64,000 nt of DNA from Cyprinodon diabolis (GCA_030533445.1 CM060075.1:32131196-32195195); one strand, 5' to 3'. Positions 51,270 through 62,566 are shown, numbered from the stretch's first letter. Numbers and translations: made by a program. Notes: a model not told the origin generated them from the sequence alone.

Positions 51270-51341
51270 TGGAGATGCTGGGGATTGAACCCAGGACCTC
51301 ATACATGCAAAGCATGCGCTCTACCACTGAGCTACATCCCC
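51270..51341 (-). tRNA. tRNA-Ala (TGC), unit 8 monomer a
   Basis: Complete body with anticodon TGC; three-T 3' flank. Confidence 0.94.
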
Positions 51342-52632
51342 CATGTTAATATCTTCAATAAGATGTGTAAACGAAAGAGTGCTATCACTATGCTCTGCTC
51401 TTATAGTCCACTGGAAATATGTAATTGTGTAGGTTCCCCTAGTATGGAATAACACTGAATTGTTATTTTCGAATAGCAATGAAACAGAGATCTACCTTGT
51501 ATCTTCCATTTTATCTCTTCGTAGTGGGTAAGATCCAATCCAAGTGACCAGAAGAATTTTCTCCCCGCTCTGAACTCTACTTATTACACCCAACTGTTTT
51601 GTCAAACTTAGTCATACAGAATATTTATTCCAGGTGTACTTGTTTTTGCTTTTCCATTATACTATTTATGAGTGAAAAGTTCCAGTTTAGTGGGCGCTAT
51701 GCACAATGGGACACTGCAATGCGTGACTTTTGACGCAGGAAAACGAAAAGTACTTCCAGCTAGCTTTCTTTAGCAATTTACGTGAAACGAGCCTCTCCTT
51801 GCAGGCATTTGAACCCAGGGGAAAGAGAATCGATTGATCTCATGCTCTGATTTTTAAACCCTGAATAATGTAGGGGTATTTCCTGTTGAGATTTCAGCCT
51901 TCTTGTCAGCTGATTGGTCCATGCCTGAGCTAACTCTTCCTTTGGCTGGAATTTTCCAGAAGTCTCCAGAGCATCCTTTGTTCTCTTTGTGCAAAGGGAA
52001 GGGGGATGGTTTGAAATGGTTCATCAAATAGATTTGGCTCAATTGTGGAAATATATCGTAACACACCCAACAGTTAATATGAATTGAAAGCTCAATTTTG
52101 CAATGGTTTTGAAAAATTGTTTGAGATTGGTCCAAGGATGCGGGAGGTCTACGTCTCCATCTCCCAATACACTCTCGCCTGTGTACTAATTTTCAGACAT
52201 TTCAACATCTTTTTCTGAATCCCACATTGTAGCATGGCATAGACAATTCACGTTTGCAGTTTGAAGAACGCTTGCTTCTGATGATACCTTTAACTATGAA
52301 AAAAGAAGCTTTCTAGGTTAAAACTAAGTGTGTAATTACTGCCATTCATACAAGGGGTTTATTGCATATTTGTAACAATAGGCATCCATGGGTTAAATGA
52401 CTTTTATTGTGCAATTATTGTTAATGCCTGCCATCATGTTAAAGCATTAAGAAAGTTCTACATATGTATGAAACTATGAGTTCTGTCATTTGCATGGAAG
52501 AATAGGACACAATTTATTTTACATGCAATGTCAGTCAAATCACATTTGCATCTTAATTCACATTATTTCTAATGATTACTATGAATCAGGAGTCACTGCA
52601 ATGATCAGATGCATGTCTGGATATTAAAATCA

Positions 52633-52704
52633 TGGAGATGCTGGGGATTGAACCCAGGACCTCATACATGCGAAGCATACGCTCTACCACTGAGCTACAT
52701 CCCC
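52633..52704 (-). tRNA. tRNA-Ala (CGC), unit 8 monomer b, stem variant
   Basis: Anticodon CGC. The outermost anticodon-stem pair changes from C:G to U:G (GAGCGTATGC). Still foldable; TTTT terminator present. Confidence 0.92.
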
Positions 52705-53991
52705 CATGAAATTGGCATGAACAAACAAACAGAGTGCTATCACTATGCTCTAGTCTTATAGTCAACTGTTAACATATAATTGTGTAGGTTCCCCTAGTAT
52801 GTAATAACACTGAATTGTTATTTGGAATAGCTATGAATTAGAGGTCTCCCTTGTATCTTCCATTGTATCTCTACGTAGTGGGTAGGATCCGATTCAAGTG
52901 ACCAGAAGAATTTTCTCCCTGCTCTGACCTCTGGGTATTACACCCAACAGTTTTGTTAAACTCAGTGATACAGAATATTTATTCCAGGTCTACATTTTTT
53001 TGCTTTTTCATTATACTATTTATGAGTGAAAATGACTTTTACTTAAGTCTTTATAAATTGAAAGCTAAATCTTTCCACTATTTTGAAAAATTATTTGAGA
53101 TAGGGCCAAGGATGAAGGAGGTCTTGTTGGTCTCTGTCTCCATCTCCCAATACGCTCTCACCTGTGTCCGACCTTTCAGACATTTTAACATCTTTTTCTG
53201 AATCCCACATTGTAGCATGGCATAGACAATTCACGTTTGCAGTTTGAAGAACACCTGCTTGCTTCTAATGACTTCCTTTAGCTAACCAATGAGTGTTTGC
53301 GTTATATGACTTATCCAATCACAGTGGTTTTCACTAGATGTGGATGGCGCCAATGATCTGAGTTGGATGGCGCACATCACCTGAAATAACTATTTATATA
53401 CATTGAACCGAAGCCAATAGTAACGGGTAACGTTTGTTATAAAAGTGTAAGGAATTTTTGGTTGAGTAACAATGTAGGTATATTACAAGTTTGTGACAAC
53501 ATTTATAATAGTTAATGGTAAACCATTAGGCTCTAATGATTAGAGACTAGGTGTAATGAAAACAGGAGCTTTCTGAAACTTCCTAGGTTCACAATGAGTG
53601 TGTAAGTACTGTCATTGAGGGATTGCACATGCTATCCTTGCTGTGTACCTAATACAAAGGGTTTGAGGCATATTTGTAACAATGGGTTAAATGACTTTTA
53701 TTGTGGAATTATTGTTAGTGGCAGCCATCATGTTAAAGCAAAAAAAAAAATTCTACATATGTAAGAAACCATGGGTTCTATCATTTGCACAGAAGAATAG
53801 GAAACATTTTATTGCATGATATCCAACATCTGTGGTTCTGCTGCTATATTGCAACATTTATTATGTGGCACAATTTCAAATGCAATCTCAGTCAAATAAC
53901 CTTTGTTTCATTCACATTTAATGTTTACTATGAATCAGGAGTCACTATAATGATCAGAGGAATGTACAGATATTAAAGTCATGGAGATGCT

Positions 53992-54063
53992 GGGGATTGA
54001 ACCCAGGACCTCATACATGCAAAGCATGCGCTCTACCACTGAGCTACATCCCCAATGAAATTG
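53992..54063 (-). tRNA. tRNA-Ala (TGC), unit 8 monomer c
   Basis: Complete body with anticodon TGC; three-T 3' flank. Confidence 0.94.
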
Positions 54064-54732
54064 GAATGAACAAAATGCGAAAACGACAGAGTGCTATGAC
54101 TATGCTCCGGTCTTATAGTCCACTTGAAAAATAGAATTGTGTAGGTTCCACTGTAGTATGGAATAACACTGAATTCTTATTTGGAATAGCAATGAAGCAT
54201 TGTTCTCCCTTGTATCTTCCATTGCATCTTTTCGTAGTGGGTATGATCCAATCCAAGTGATCAGAAGAATTTTCTCCCTGCTCTGACCTCTAGGTATTAC
54301 ACCCAACTGTTTTGTTAAACTCAGTAATACAGAATATTTATTGCAGGTGTCTGTTTTTTTTGCTTTTTCATTGTACTATTTATGAGTGAAAATTACTTTT
54401 GCTTAAGTCTGAAACAGAATAGATGATTCTCCTTTTTCATTAAAACGAGTCATAAGCAGTGGTGTCAAAAGTACACACATTTGTTCCTTAAGTAGAAGTA
54501 TAGATACTGCAGTTTAAAAGCACTCTGGTAAAAGTTGAAGTATCAACTTGACCTCTTTACTCAAGTGAAATACATGTGCTCCAAAAAATACTCAAAGTTT
54601 AAAAGTATAAAGTAACCTTTAAAGACAAACAGCCAGATGCCTCTTTATAAATTTACATGCCAAATCACATTTTCTTCTTAATTCACATCATTTCTAATCA
54701 GGAGTCACTATAATGATCAAATATTAAATTCA

Positions 54733-54804
54733 TGGAGATGCTGGGGATTGAACCCAGGACCTCATACATGCAAAGCATGCGCTCTACCACTGAGCTACAT
54801 CCCC
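54733..54804 (-). tRNA. tRNA-Ala (TGC), unit 9 monomer a
   Basis: Complete body with anticodon TGC; three-T 3' flank. The gene survives although the retrotransposon-containing part of its monomer is deleted. Confidence 0.94.
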
Positions 54805-55791
54805 CATGTTAACATCATCAATAAGATGTGTAAATGAAAGAGTGCTATCACTATGCTCTACTCTTATAGTCCACTGGAAATATGTAATTGTGTAGGTTCC
54901 CCTAGTATGGAATAACACTGAATTGTTATTTTCGAATAGCAATGAAACAGAGATCTACCTTGTATCTTCGATTTTATTTCTTTGTAGTGGGTAAGATCCA
55001 ATCCAAGTGACCAGAAGAATTTTCTCCCCGCTCTGAACTCTACTTATTACACCCAACTGTTTTGTCAAACTTAGTCATACAGAATATTTATTCCAGGTGT
55101 ACTTGTTTTTGCTTTTCCATTATACTATTTATGAGTGAAAAGTTCCAGTTTAGTGGGCGCTATGCACAATGGGACACTGCAATGCGACGGTTTTGAAAAA
55201 TTGTTTGAGATTGGTCCAAGGATGCGAGAGGTCTACGTCTCCATCTCCCAATACACTCTCGCCTGTGTACTAACTTTCAGACATTTCAACATCTTTTTCT
55301 GAATCCCACATTGTAGCATGGCATAGACAATTCACGTTTGCAGTTTGAAGAACGCTTGCTTCTGATGATACCTTTAGCTATGAAAACAGGAGCTTTCCGA
55401 AGCTTTCTAGGTTAAAACTAAGTGTGTAATTACTGCCATTCATACAAAGGGTTTGTTGCATATTTGTAACAATGGGCATCCATGGGTTAAATGACTTTTA
55501 TTGTGCAATTATTGTTAATGCCAGCCATCATGTTAAAGCATTAAGAAAGTTCTACATATGTATGAAACTATGAGTTCTGTCATTTGCATGGAAGAATAGG
55601 AAACATTTTTTGCATGATAACTGTCATTTGTGGTTCTGCTGCCAATTTGCAACATTTATTTCGTGACACAATTTATTTTACATGCAATGTCAGTCAAATC
55701 ACATTTGCCTCTTAATTCACATTATTTCTAATGATTACTATGAATCAGGAGTCACTGCAATGATCAGATGCATGTATGGATATTAAAATCA

Positions 55792-55863
55792 TGGAGATGC
55801 TGGGGATTGAACCCAGGACCTCATACATGCAAAGCATGTGCTCTACCACTGAGCTACATCCCC
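55792..55863 (-). tRNA. tRNA-Ala (TGC), unit 9 monomer b
   Basis: Monomer-b flanks, including the TTTT terminator, but anticodon TGC where all other b genes have CGC. The base between the D and anticodon stems is A instead of G (GAGCACATGC). This may be the ancestral state of monomer b. Confidence 0.92.
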
Positions 55864-56213
55864 CATGAAATTGGCATGAACAAAATCTGAAAATCACAGA
55901 GTGCTATCACTATGCTCTAGTCTTATAGTCAACTGGTAACATATAATTGTGTAGGTTCCCCTAGTATGTAATAATACTGAATTGTTATTTGGAATAGCAA
56001 TGAAACAGAGGTCTCCCTTGTATCTTCCATTGTACCTCTACGTAGTGGGTAGGATCCGATTCAAGTGACCAGAAGAATTTTCTCCCTGCCCTGACCTCTG
56101 GGTATTACACCCAACAGTTTTGTTAAACTCAGTGATACAGAATATTTATTCCAGGTCTACATTGTTTTGCTTTTTCATTATACTATTTATGAGTGAAAAT
56201 GACTTTTACTTAA

Positions 56214-56824
56214 AGGAATAGTACACCCAAAACATGATTAGCCTTCACGAGTCTACGGAAACCGCGGCAGACCAAACTAGGTGAAAGTGCGCATTCAGCG
56301 TCTGCTCTGCCGATAATGCAAGCGTAGAAGAAGAAATGTGCTGTTTACCTGTGCAAAGAAAGAAACAACGAAAGAAAAATTTCTGAGGACTTCATTGTTG
56401 AGGAAGAGCATGAGTTCTTTGCCGAGCTGAATGCGCACTTTCATCTGGTTTGGTCTGCCGCGGTTTCCGTAGACTCGTGAACTTGCATGCGCGCGCGTTT
56501 AGGAAGTCCTATACACTACTGTTTATGCTCTAAAAACATTCTAAATGACTTCGTTTCGAGTAAATTATGGACGCTACCCACTCAGGACACTTGGAATACA
56601 TTGGACGAGCAGTATGGAGGAATATTGACACGTTTTTTGTGGACTTTTATGGACCTTTCTGCCTCGGGCACCATAGACATCCATTATTTGAATGTCAGCA
56701 GACAGCAAGAAGCCTCCCAGATCTCCAGATGTATTTGAGATATCAAAAAAGTACTCCAGAGTGTTGTTCAGCATAGGGGTGAGTAGAAAATGAAGGCTAA
56801 TCATGTTTTGGGTGTACTATTCCT
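56214..56824. mobile_element. TTAA-targeting MITE with long inverted ends (piggyBac or Kolobok type)
   Basis: The ends are a perfect 34-bp inverted repeat beginning aggaatagtacacccaaaac and are flanked by TTAA at 56210-56213 and 56825-56828. TTAA duplications are shared by piggyBac and Kolobok elements. A second inverted repeat lies inside: about 55 bp around gtctacggaaaccgcggcag (56244-56298) recurs inverted at 56426-56482. The small ORFs here (up to 83 aa) have no domain. The insertion splits array monomer c of unit 9 and so postdates it. Confidence 0.9.
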
Positions 56825-57255
56825 TTAAGTGTGTATAAATTCAAAGCTAAATTTTTCCACTATTTTGAAAAATTATTTGAGATAGGGCCAAGGATGAAGG
56901 AGGTCTTGTTGGTCTCTGTCTCCATCTCCCAATACGCTCTCACCTGTGTCCGACCTTTCAGACATTTCAACATCTTTTTCTGAATCCCACATTGTAGCAT
57001 GGCATAGACAATTCACGTTTGCAGTTTGAAGAACACCTGCTTGCTTCTAATGACTTCCTTTAGCTAACTAATGAGTGTTTGCGTTATATGACTTATCCAA
57101 TTACAGTGGTTTTCACTAGATGTAGATGGCGCCAATGATCTGAGTTGGATGGCACACATCACCTGAAATAACTATTTATATACATTGAACCGAAGCCAAG
57201 AGTAACGGGTAACGTTTGTTATAAAAGTGTAAGGAATTTTTGGTTGAGTAACAAT

Positions 57256-57596
57256 TAGTGTTGCACCGATACCAATACCAGTATCGGACGGGGCCCCGAT
57301 ATTGCCCTAAAATGGTGGTATCGGTATTGGCGAGTACCAACAAATAGGGCACTGATACCATTTTGAGAGCCATAAGTTTATTCAACTATTGTCACCCACT
57401 CCTGGTAGGCAATAAAAAGTTCTACTGGATTCACTTTGTATTAGATTTTTTCCTGCTTCACAAAGGTAGGCAGCAGCTTGACAAAGCCATGATGGCAATT
57501 ATTTTACATTATTACGGTATCGGTATCGGCCGATACTGCACAGCCAGGTATCGGGTATCGGTATCGGGGCCAAATAATGGCATCGGCGCAACACTA
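57256..57596. mobile_element. hAT MITE (341 bp) with perfect 8-bp target duplication
   Basis: Begins tagtgttgcaccgataccaa and ends tggcatcggcgcaacacta (inverted). It is flanked by gtaacaat at 57248-57255 and 57597-57604, and removing the insert restores the normal monomer sequence gagtaacaatgtagg. The interior is rich in ggtatcgg-type motifs at both ends. Confidence 0.95.
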
Positions 57597-58126
57597 GTAA
57601 CAATGTAGGTATATTACAAGTTTGTGACAACATTTATAATAGTTAATGGTAAACCATTAGGCCCTAATGATTAGGGACTAGATGTAATGAAAACAGGAGC
57701 TTTCTGAAGCTTCCTAGGTTCACAATGAGTGTGTAATTACTGCCATTGAGGGATTGCACATGCTATCCCTACTGTGTACCTAATACAAAGGGTTTGAGGC
57801 ATATTTGTAACAATGGGCGTCCATGGGTTAAATGACTTTTATTGTGGAATTATTGTTAGTGGCAGCCATCATGTTAAAGCAAAAAAAAAAAAAAGTTCTA
57901 CATATGTAAGAAACCATGGGTTCTATCATTTGAACAGAAGAATAGGAAACATTTTATTGCATGATATCCAACATCTGTGGTTCTGCTGCTAAATTGCCAC
58001 ATTTATTATGTGGCACAATTTGACATGCAATCTCAGTCAAATAACCTTTGTTTCATTCACCTTTAATGTTTACTATGAATCAGGAGTCACTATAATGATC
58101 AGAGGAATGTACAGATATTAAAGTCA

Positions 58127-58189
58127 TGGAGATGGTGGGGATTGAACCCAGGACCTCATACATGCGCTCTACCACTGAGCTACTTCCCC
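58127..58189 (-). pseudogene. tRNA-Ala pseudogene, unit 9 monomer c
   Basis: Nine bases are missing from the anticodon arm (catacatgcgctct instead of catacatgcaaagcatgcgctct), which removes the anticodon itself. It also has changes in the acceptor 3' strand (gatggt) and the 5' acceptor strand (acttcccc). It cannot act in decoding. Confidence 0.93.
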
Positions 58190-58306
58190 AATGAAATTGG
58201 AATTAACAAAATGCGAAAACGACAGAGTGCTATGACTATGCTCCGGTCTTATAGTCCACTTGAAAAATAGAATTGTGTAGGTTTCACTGTAGTATGGAAT
58301 AACACT

Positions 58307-58641
58307 ATTTTTCGGTTTAACTCTATTTTAGGCTTTTCTCCGGGTGCTCTGGTTTCCTCCTCTTAGAAAAAAATTTTTAAGGTGATATTGATATGTTTGG
58401 GTTTTCTCAACACATCTTGCCCATATATCATGGAGTTCATCATTACTGGGGATCTTTTTTTTTTTTAGTGGTGTAGTTCTCTTCTGTAATTCAGTGCATT
58501 TGCCCGCAAGTACAATGATCGCAAAAAAAAATATTTATCACTCAAAATTACTTTTAAATCCCCGACATTCGCTTAAAAAGGAACCACAAGCGTTGCCTGC
58601 GCCATTTTTGTTGTTTTGCACACATTCCATAATAATAACCT
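58307..58641. other. Non-coding sequence right of the array
   Basis: Unique-looking AT-rich DNA with a poly(T) run near 58450. The 62-aa ORF at 58494-58682 has no domain. I see nothing else here. Confidence 0.5.
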
Positions 58642-58990
58642 CAGGGTTCGTACGGGTGCTGGAAATCCTTGAAAATGCTTGAATTTTGACGTTGTGTTTT
58701 CAAGGTTTGAAAAGTGCTTATATTTTGGATGAAATGCTTGAAAATGCTTGCTCGCTTATGTGTGACTGCGATCTGCCAGTCTATTTCCATGTGTGACTCC
58801 GCCCCCATGAAACCACTACTGCACCATGCCGGGAGGTTGTTGTTTCAATGAACGTTGGCTGGAAGATGAAAAATACAAATTATGGATTAAATGGGGACAA
58901 ACCCCACAAGTGGCCTCTTGTAAAGTCTGCAAAAAAGATGTGCAGCTTTTCACAATGGGCGAGTCTGCGCTCACTGAAGTAGCCTAGTTC
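58642..58990 (+). mobile_element. hAT element 5' fragment with transposase exon 1
   Basis: Begins cagggttcgtacgggtgct, a terminus common to a teleost hAT family, and continues with the tgaaaatgcttgaa-type repeats of that end. It then contains a short exon with a start codon. The 3' inverted end was not located, so this may be a fragment. Confidence 0.7.
58826..58987 (+). pseudogene. hAT transposase N-terminal exon
   Basis: A 53-codon reading frame begins MPGGCCFNERWLEDEKYKLW and contains ASCKVCKKDVQLFTMGESAL. This is the layout of the N-terminal zinc-finger exon of this hAT family (K/R-LW, CxxC, MGxSAL). A possible splice donor (ctgaa/gtagcc) lies just before the stop codon. No downstream transposase exons are recognisable within the window, so the gene is presumably dead. 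Confidence 0.7.
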
Positions 58991-59106
58991 ATGTTAACGT
59001 TAGCGCCTATTTGTTTAGGCTAGTAACTGCTAGCTAGGAATTCACAGGCTAATTACTAGTTACTGAGTGACTGAGAGTACGGTGTGATAATGTAATGTTA
59101 GTATTG

Positions 59107-59341
59107 CAGTGTTTCCCGCAGCACTATCTTATAAACTCACGCTACCACCTCGCCACGTTCCAAAAAAAAACAACTACAAAAAAGTTTTAATTCATTGCCA
59201 GGCCCAGACCTTAAAACAGCATTGATAACTCTACGGCTGATAATACTGAATTGCGACACCCTCTGGTCTGTTATATTACGCCATGGCAGAGGAGTAATTT
59301 TCTTTGATCATCCGAGGAGACGTGTGGGGGGGGGAAACTTG
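59107..59341. mobile_element. Probable short hAT-like MITE
   Basis: Starts cagtgtttcccgcagcac and ends ggggggaaactt, a rough inverted match of the start. The flanks show no clean 8-bp duplication. Assignment is by similarity of the end to common teleost hAT termini. Confidence 0.45.
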
Positions 59342-60613
59342 TTCATCGTCTTCATCATCGGTGAACTATATGTGGAAAGGTAAGTAGTTAATTAAAACTG
59401 ATAATAGAAATTTAATATCTGCCTCGTGTGCTCTGACAAATTAAGATAGGCTTTAGCTTTATGTATTCATTTCGACCCTAAATGATAATAATAAAATAAA
59501 ATAGGAGGTATTCAGAGGGGCCACATGTGTATAGATGTAATTCAGTGACACCTTGCAAAACAGGAAATAGGTTTAAGACCCAGTCTTGGCAGAAATTAAT
59601 TTTAATTTACCTAACCTTTATTATTTTCAATATTCCAATATTGTATATAATACATTATTTTCAAAAATTTTACCTAATTCTGCATGTATAGCAGGACCTA
59701 TGATTAAATGATATAGCACCAGTATGTGCTCTAAATTATACAACCAAAAAACATGCTATAATAAATTAACAATTAAAAATACATCTGAACTATTTTTGTT
59801 TACTTTTATTTCTCATAGGATTTTCTTTGAGTGTGTTGAAAACTGGTGTTATTACAATATTTTGAGACTTTAATAGAAATCAACACAATACATTTGCTTT
59901 TACCTCAATAAACTAATCTTACACACAGAAACCTCCTTATTGGCAGATGTATGTGGACTTTAAAATCTTTTCACCAAGAATTTTTTTTTTATTATTGTTT
60001 TTAAAAAAAAAGAAAAAATTATCAGACAGACAGAAATATATCGGACTAGTAAATCCATCCATCCATTTTCTGTCAATTACTGATTTTTTCTTTAAACAGC
60101 ATGAAGACATTTAGGTATTCCCTGAAAATAATGAGATTGTCTCTTATAGCTTGACCTCAGAAGAGGGCTACATTATTGCAGAATAAATATAAGTTGTCCC
60201 TTTGTGAAAAACAACACATCATCCCAAGAGAAAAGGTGATTTTCTTCTTCATTTTTGCCTGTTAAGGGGCAAAGATATATTGGATCATTTTTAAAAGAAA
60301 TACATGAAAACCTTTTAGAAAAATTGTTGTCCAAAAGGTATGATTATTAATTACTGAGTCAATCACCATATAACAGTAGAGGGACCATTTTTAAGTACAT
60401 TATGAAAAAAAAATCGTAACAAGAATAAAGGCTCTCCAGCTACATGTACAAGAAGATAAGGTTTTAATATTTATTTATACTGTCATCAGATTGCTACTGA
60501 CGTATTTGAGACAATTTACTACAAAAAGTTTCACCTTAATTCTTATCAGACATAAACACTGCAGCAGATTTAATCACAAAGCTCAACAAAATTAATTACC
60601 ATAATAAAGCTCA
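59342..60613. other. AT-rich non-coding DNA, first copy of a diverged direct repeat
   Basis: No gene is supported. Parts of this stretch (cagtcttggcagaaattaa at about 59582; ttctttgagtgtgttgaaaa at about 59822) recur in similar order at 61664 and 61922, so 59.5-60.0 kb and 61.6-62.0 kb derive from a common repeat. Confidence 0.5.
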
Positions 60614-60621
60614 CTCTATAC

Positions 60622-61159
60622 TAGAGACTGACATTTTTTCGGGAATCCCACGGGTCACGCGATTCCCGTGGGATTCCCGTGGGATGGGAGTCAGTATTAG
60701 TAACGATCACGTGATTGGGACGGTACAGGATTAAACATTAACGGGAGCAGACGGGAGCGGTAGCAAACCAATAGTAACTAAAAAAAACTAGGATCGATGC
60801 CAAAAAGTAAAATAAAATAGAAAGAAAAAAAAATCCAGTACTGACGCCGCCATTTTGTAGTTTTTTTCCTTGAGGCCTACACTATAATGCGAGTCAAAAA
60901 AACTACACGACCCAAAAACCATCAGTGCTTCCGCTCTGAGTTTTTCACCCTCGTTCAAAAACAACAAGAATGGGAGCGGTGCAGGAGGAGCGGGAGTCAT
61001 TCTGAATGGGAGCGGGATGGAGTGGGAGTAATTTCACCAGGAGTGGGATGGGACAGGATTTAGATTTCTACTCTGGCCCGGGATCGGGACGGGACACAAT
61101 TTCTTTCTGTGGGAGTGGGACGGGAAAGGAGTGAAAATCCACTCCCTTGTCAGTCTCTA
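60622..61159. mobile_element. hAT-type non-autonomous element (538 bp) with perfect 8-bp target duplication
   Basis: The ends are tagagactgaca and its inverse tgtcagtctcta, flanked by ctctatac at 60614-60621 and 61160-61167. The interior is rich in gggatggga / gtgggacggga motifs and holds no transposase ORF. Confidence 0.95.
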
Positions 61160-61534
61160 CTCTATACTTATTTATTGATAATAATCTCATAGTCTAGAGT
61201 AGACTCAATGCTGTAACGAGGATCACATTCTTTCATCATTAGCATACACTTCTAAGAAGTAGAAAAATCTGTGACATCACATAGAATTACTAAATATATT
61301 ACTACTAAACAGTATAGCAGTGGTACAATTATATGCATTAACACAAGCATAGCAAGTTTAAATGATGACATCACAAGTGTAAAAATATTCCATATTTCAA
61401 TGTTCAACCAACAAGCATAAATACTATTTTTCCAATAATAGATCTTAAATAGATCTTCGTTGCATTTGTGTTTCCAGCAATGCTCCTTAGTACATATATT
61501 ACTGTATTCTGTCTTTGCCACAAAATTAGATGAA

Positions 61535-61639
61535 ACAGCGCCACATCTCGTAGTGATCATATAGTGTATTACATCTGTAGTGGTTTAGGACTACCATAGG
61601 AAATGAATGGGAAACGGTTTAGGGAGGTTTAGCTAAACA
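61535..61639. repeat. Direct repeat copy 1 (105 bp)
   Basis: From acagcgccac to gctaaaca. It matches 62796-62900 at most positions with equal length. Weaker similarity extends upstream to about 61250 (gacatcacata; cagtggtac). Confidence 0.85.
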
Positions 61640-62520
61640 AATCTCAGGGAAGGAGGTTCGAGTCCTGGTCTTGGCAGAAGTTAAAAACATTTTTTTTTCC
61701 TGAGGGTCCAGGTTCAACCTCCAGCCCAGTGTTATTTTGTTATGTCGTTTGACTTGCAGCTCTAATATTCTCACTTGTTTCTATTGCTGGAAATTGTTAG
61801 AGGTTGCAGTGATAAAAATTGCAGAGCCTGTAATTATTTTATTTTATAACCAAACTGCCATAATGATTCTCTAATTACGAATCAATATGAATTATTTTGT
61901 TTACGTTTCATTATGATAGAATTTTCTTGGTGTGTCTTGAAAGCAGAAGTTATTGCTATATTATGAAGCTTTAGAAAAAAAAAAAAAACATCACAATACA
62001 CAGATACCTCCTTTGTGACATTTTGATAAAATCAAGCAAATTTGTTTTTATTTTGTTCTTCAAAAAGAGAAACAACAGTTCAAATGCACACAGATATATA
62101 AATGTTATCTGAGTATAAAATTGTAATTATTTTTAATGGATAATTAAATATGCATATATTAGGTAACTAATGTATTATATCATAACAAATAAAGATAGAA
62201 AATAATGTCTCTCTTTAAAAATAAATGCGTATTTTATGCATTAGCTCAATGCAGAAAATCTGTGTTTCTTATTGTGGCAAAACCAGCTTCTAATAGAGCT
62301 GTTTAGATCTGCAGCCATGTGATTTTAAGCTTAGACAACCAAATTTCTTAGCTAGAATAACAGAAATGATGGGGTAATGTTGCAAATTTGACAATAACAT
62401 AATATGTGATAGGGGAGCAGTTGGAGGAAAAGCAACAGCATGCCAGAAATGCACCTTGACAAGTTTGGTTACAAGCTCTACAAAAAAAAAAAAAAAAAAA
62501 CTACAAAGACAAAACATGTC
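61640..62520. other. AT-rich non-coding DNA, diverged repeat continuation
   Basis: No gene is supported. At 61656 ggttcgagtcctgg resembles a tRNA B box but no tRNA folds around it; a decayed SINE is possible. Poly(A) runs occur at about 61976 and 62481. The minus-strand 75-aa ORF at 62290-62517 is low-complexity at its start and has no domain. Confidence 0.45.
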
Positions 62521-62566
62521 ATATCAAGCGATATTAAGCAACTATTTGCTTAATATCGCTTGATAT
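62521..62566. repeat. Perfect inverted repeat, 20-bp arms, 6-bp loop
   Basis: atatcaagcgatattaagca at 62521-62540 is exactly inverted at 62547-62566, with actatt between. The arms could form a hairpin or a cruciform. A third partial copy (gatatcgaagtatcaag) follows. No terminator, gene or transposon boundary explains it. Confidence 0.9.

Larger units (their letters stand above)
49320..54456. repeat. Higher-order repeat unit 8 (5137 bp)
   Basis: Complete unit with a nonsense mutation in its retrotransposon remnant and older variants elsewhere. Its c monomer resembles that of units 5 and 7. Confidence 0.94.
54457..58306. repeat. Higher-order repeat unit 9 (partial, decayed right edge)
   Basis: At about 54653 sequence jumps from ctctttataaatt to tacatgccaaatcac, deleting the hAT exon remnant and the whole Penelope-like insert. 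At about 55186 a second deletion removes most of the b-specific module. Two later transposons sit in it (56214-56824 and 57256-57596). Similarity to the array stops near 58306, after ggaataacact. Confidence 0.88.

Noticed and set aside
15853..58306. The regular direct repeats as a CRISPR array or a bacterial or viral tandem structure
   Set aside because: Units are kilobase-sized, contain eukaryotic tRNA genes and transposons, and have no spacers or cas-like genes.
61650..61680. B-box-like ggttcgagtcctgg as a tRNA gene
   Set aside because: No A box, acceptor stem or anticodon arm can be placed around it; at most a decayed SINE.
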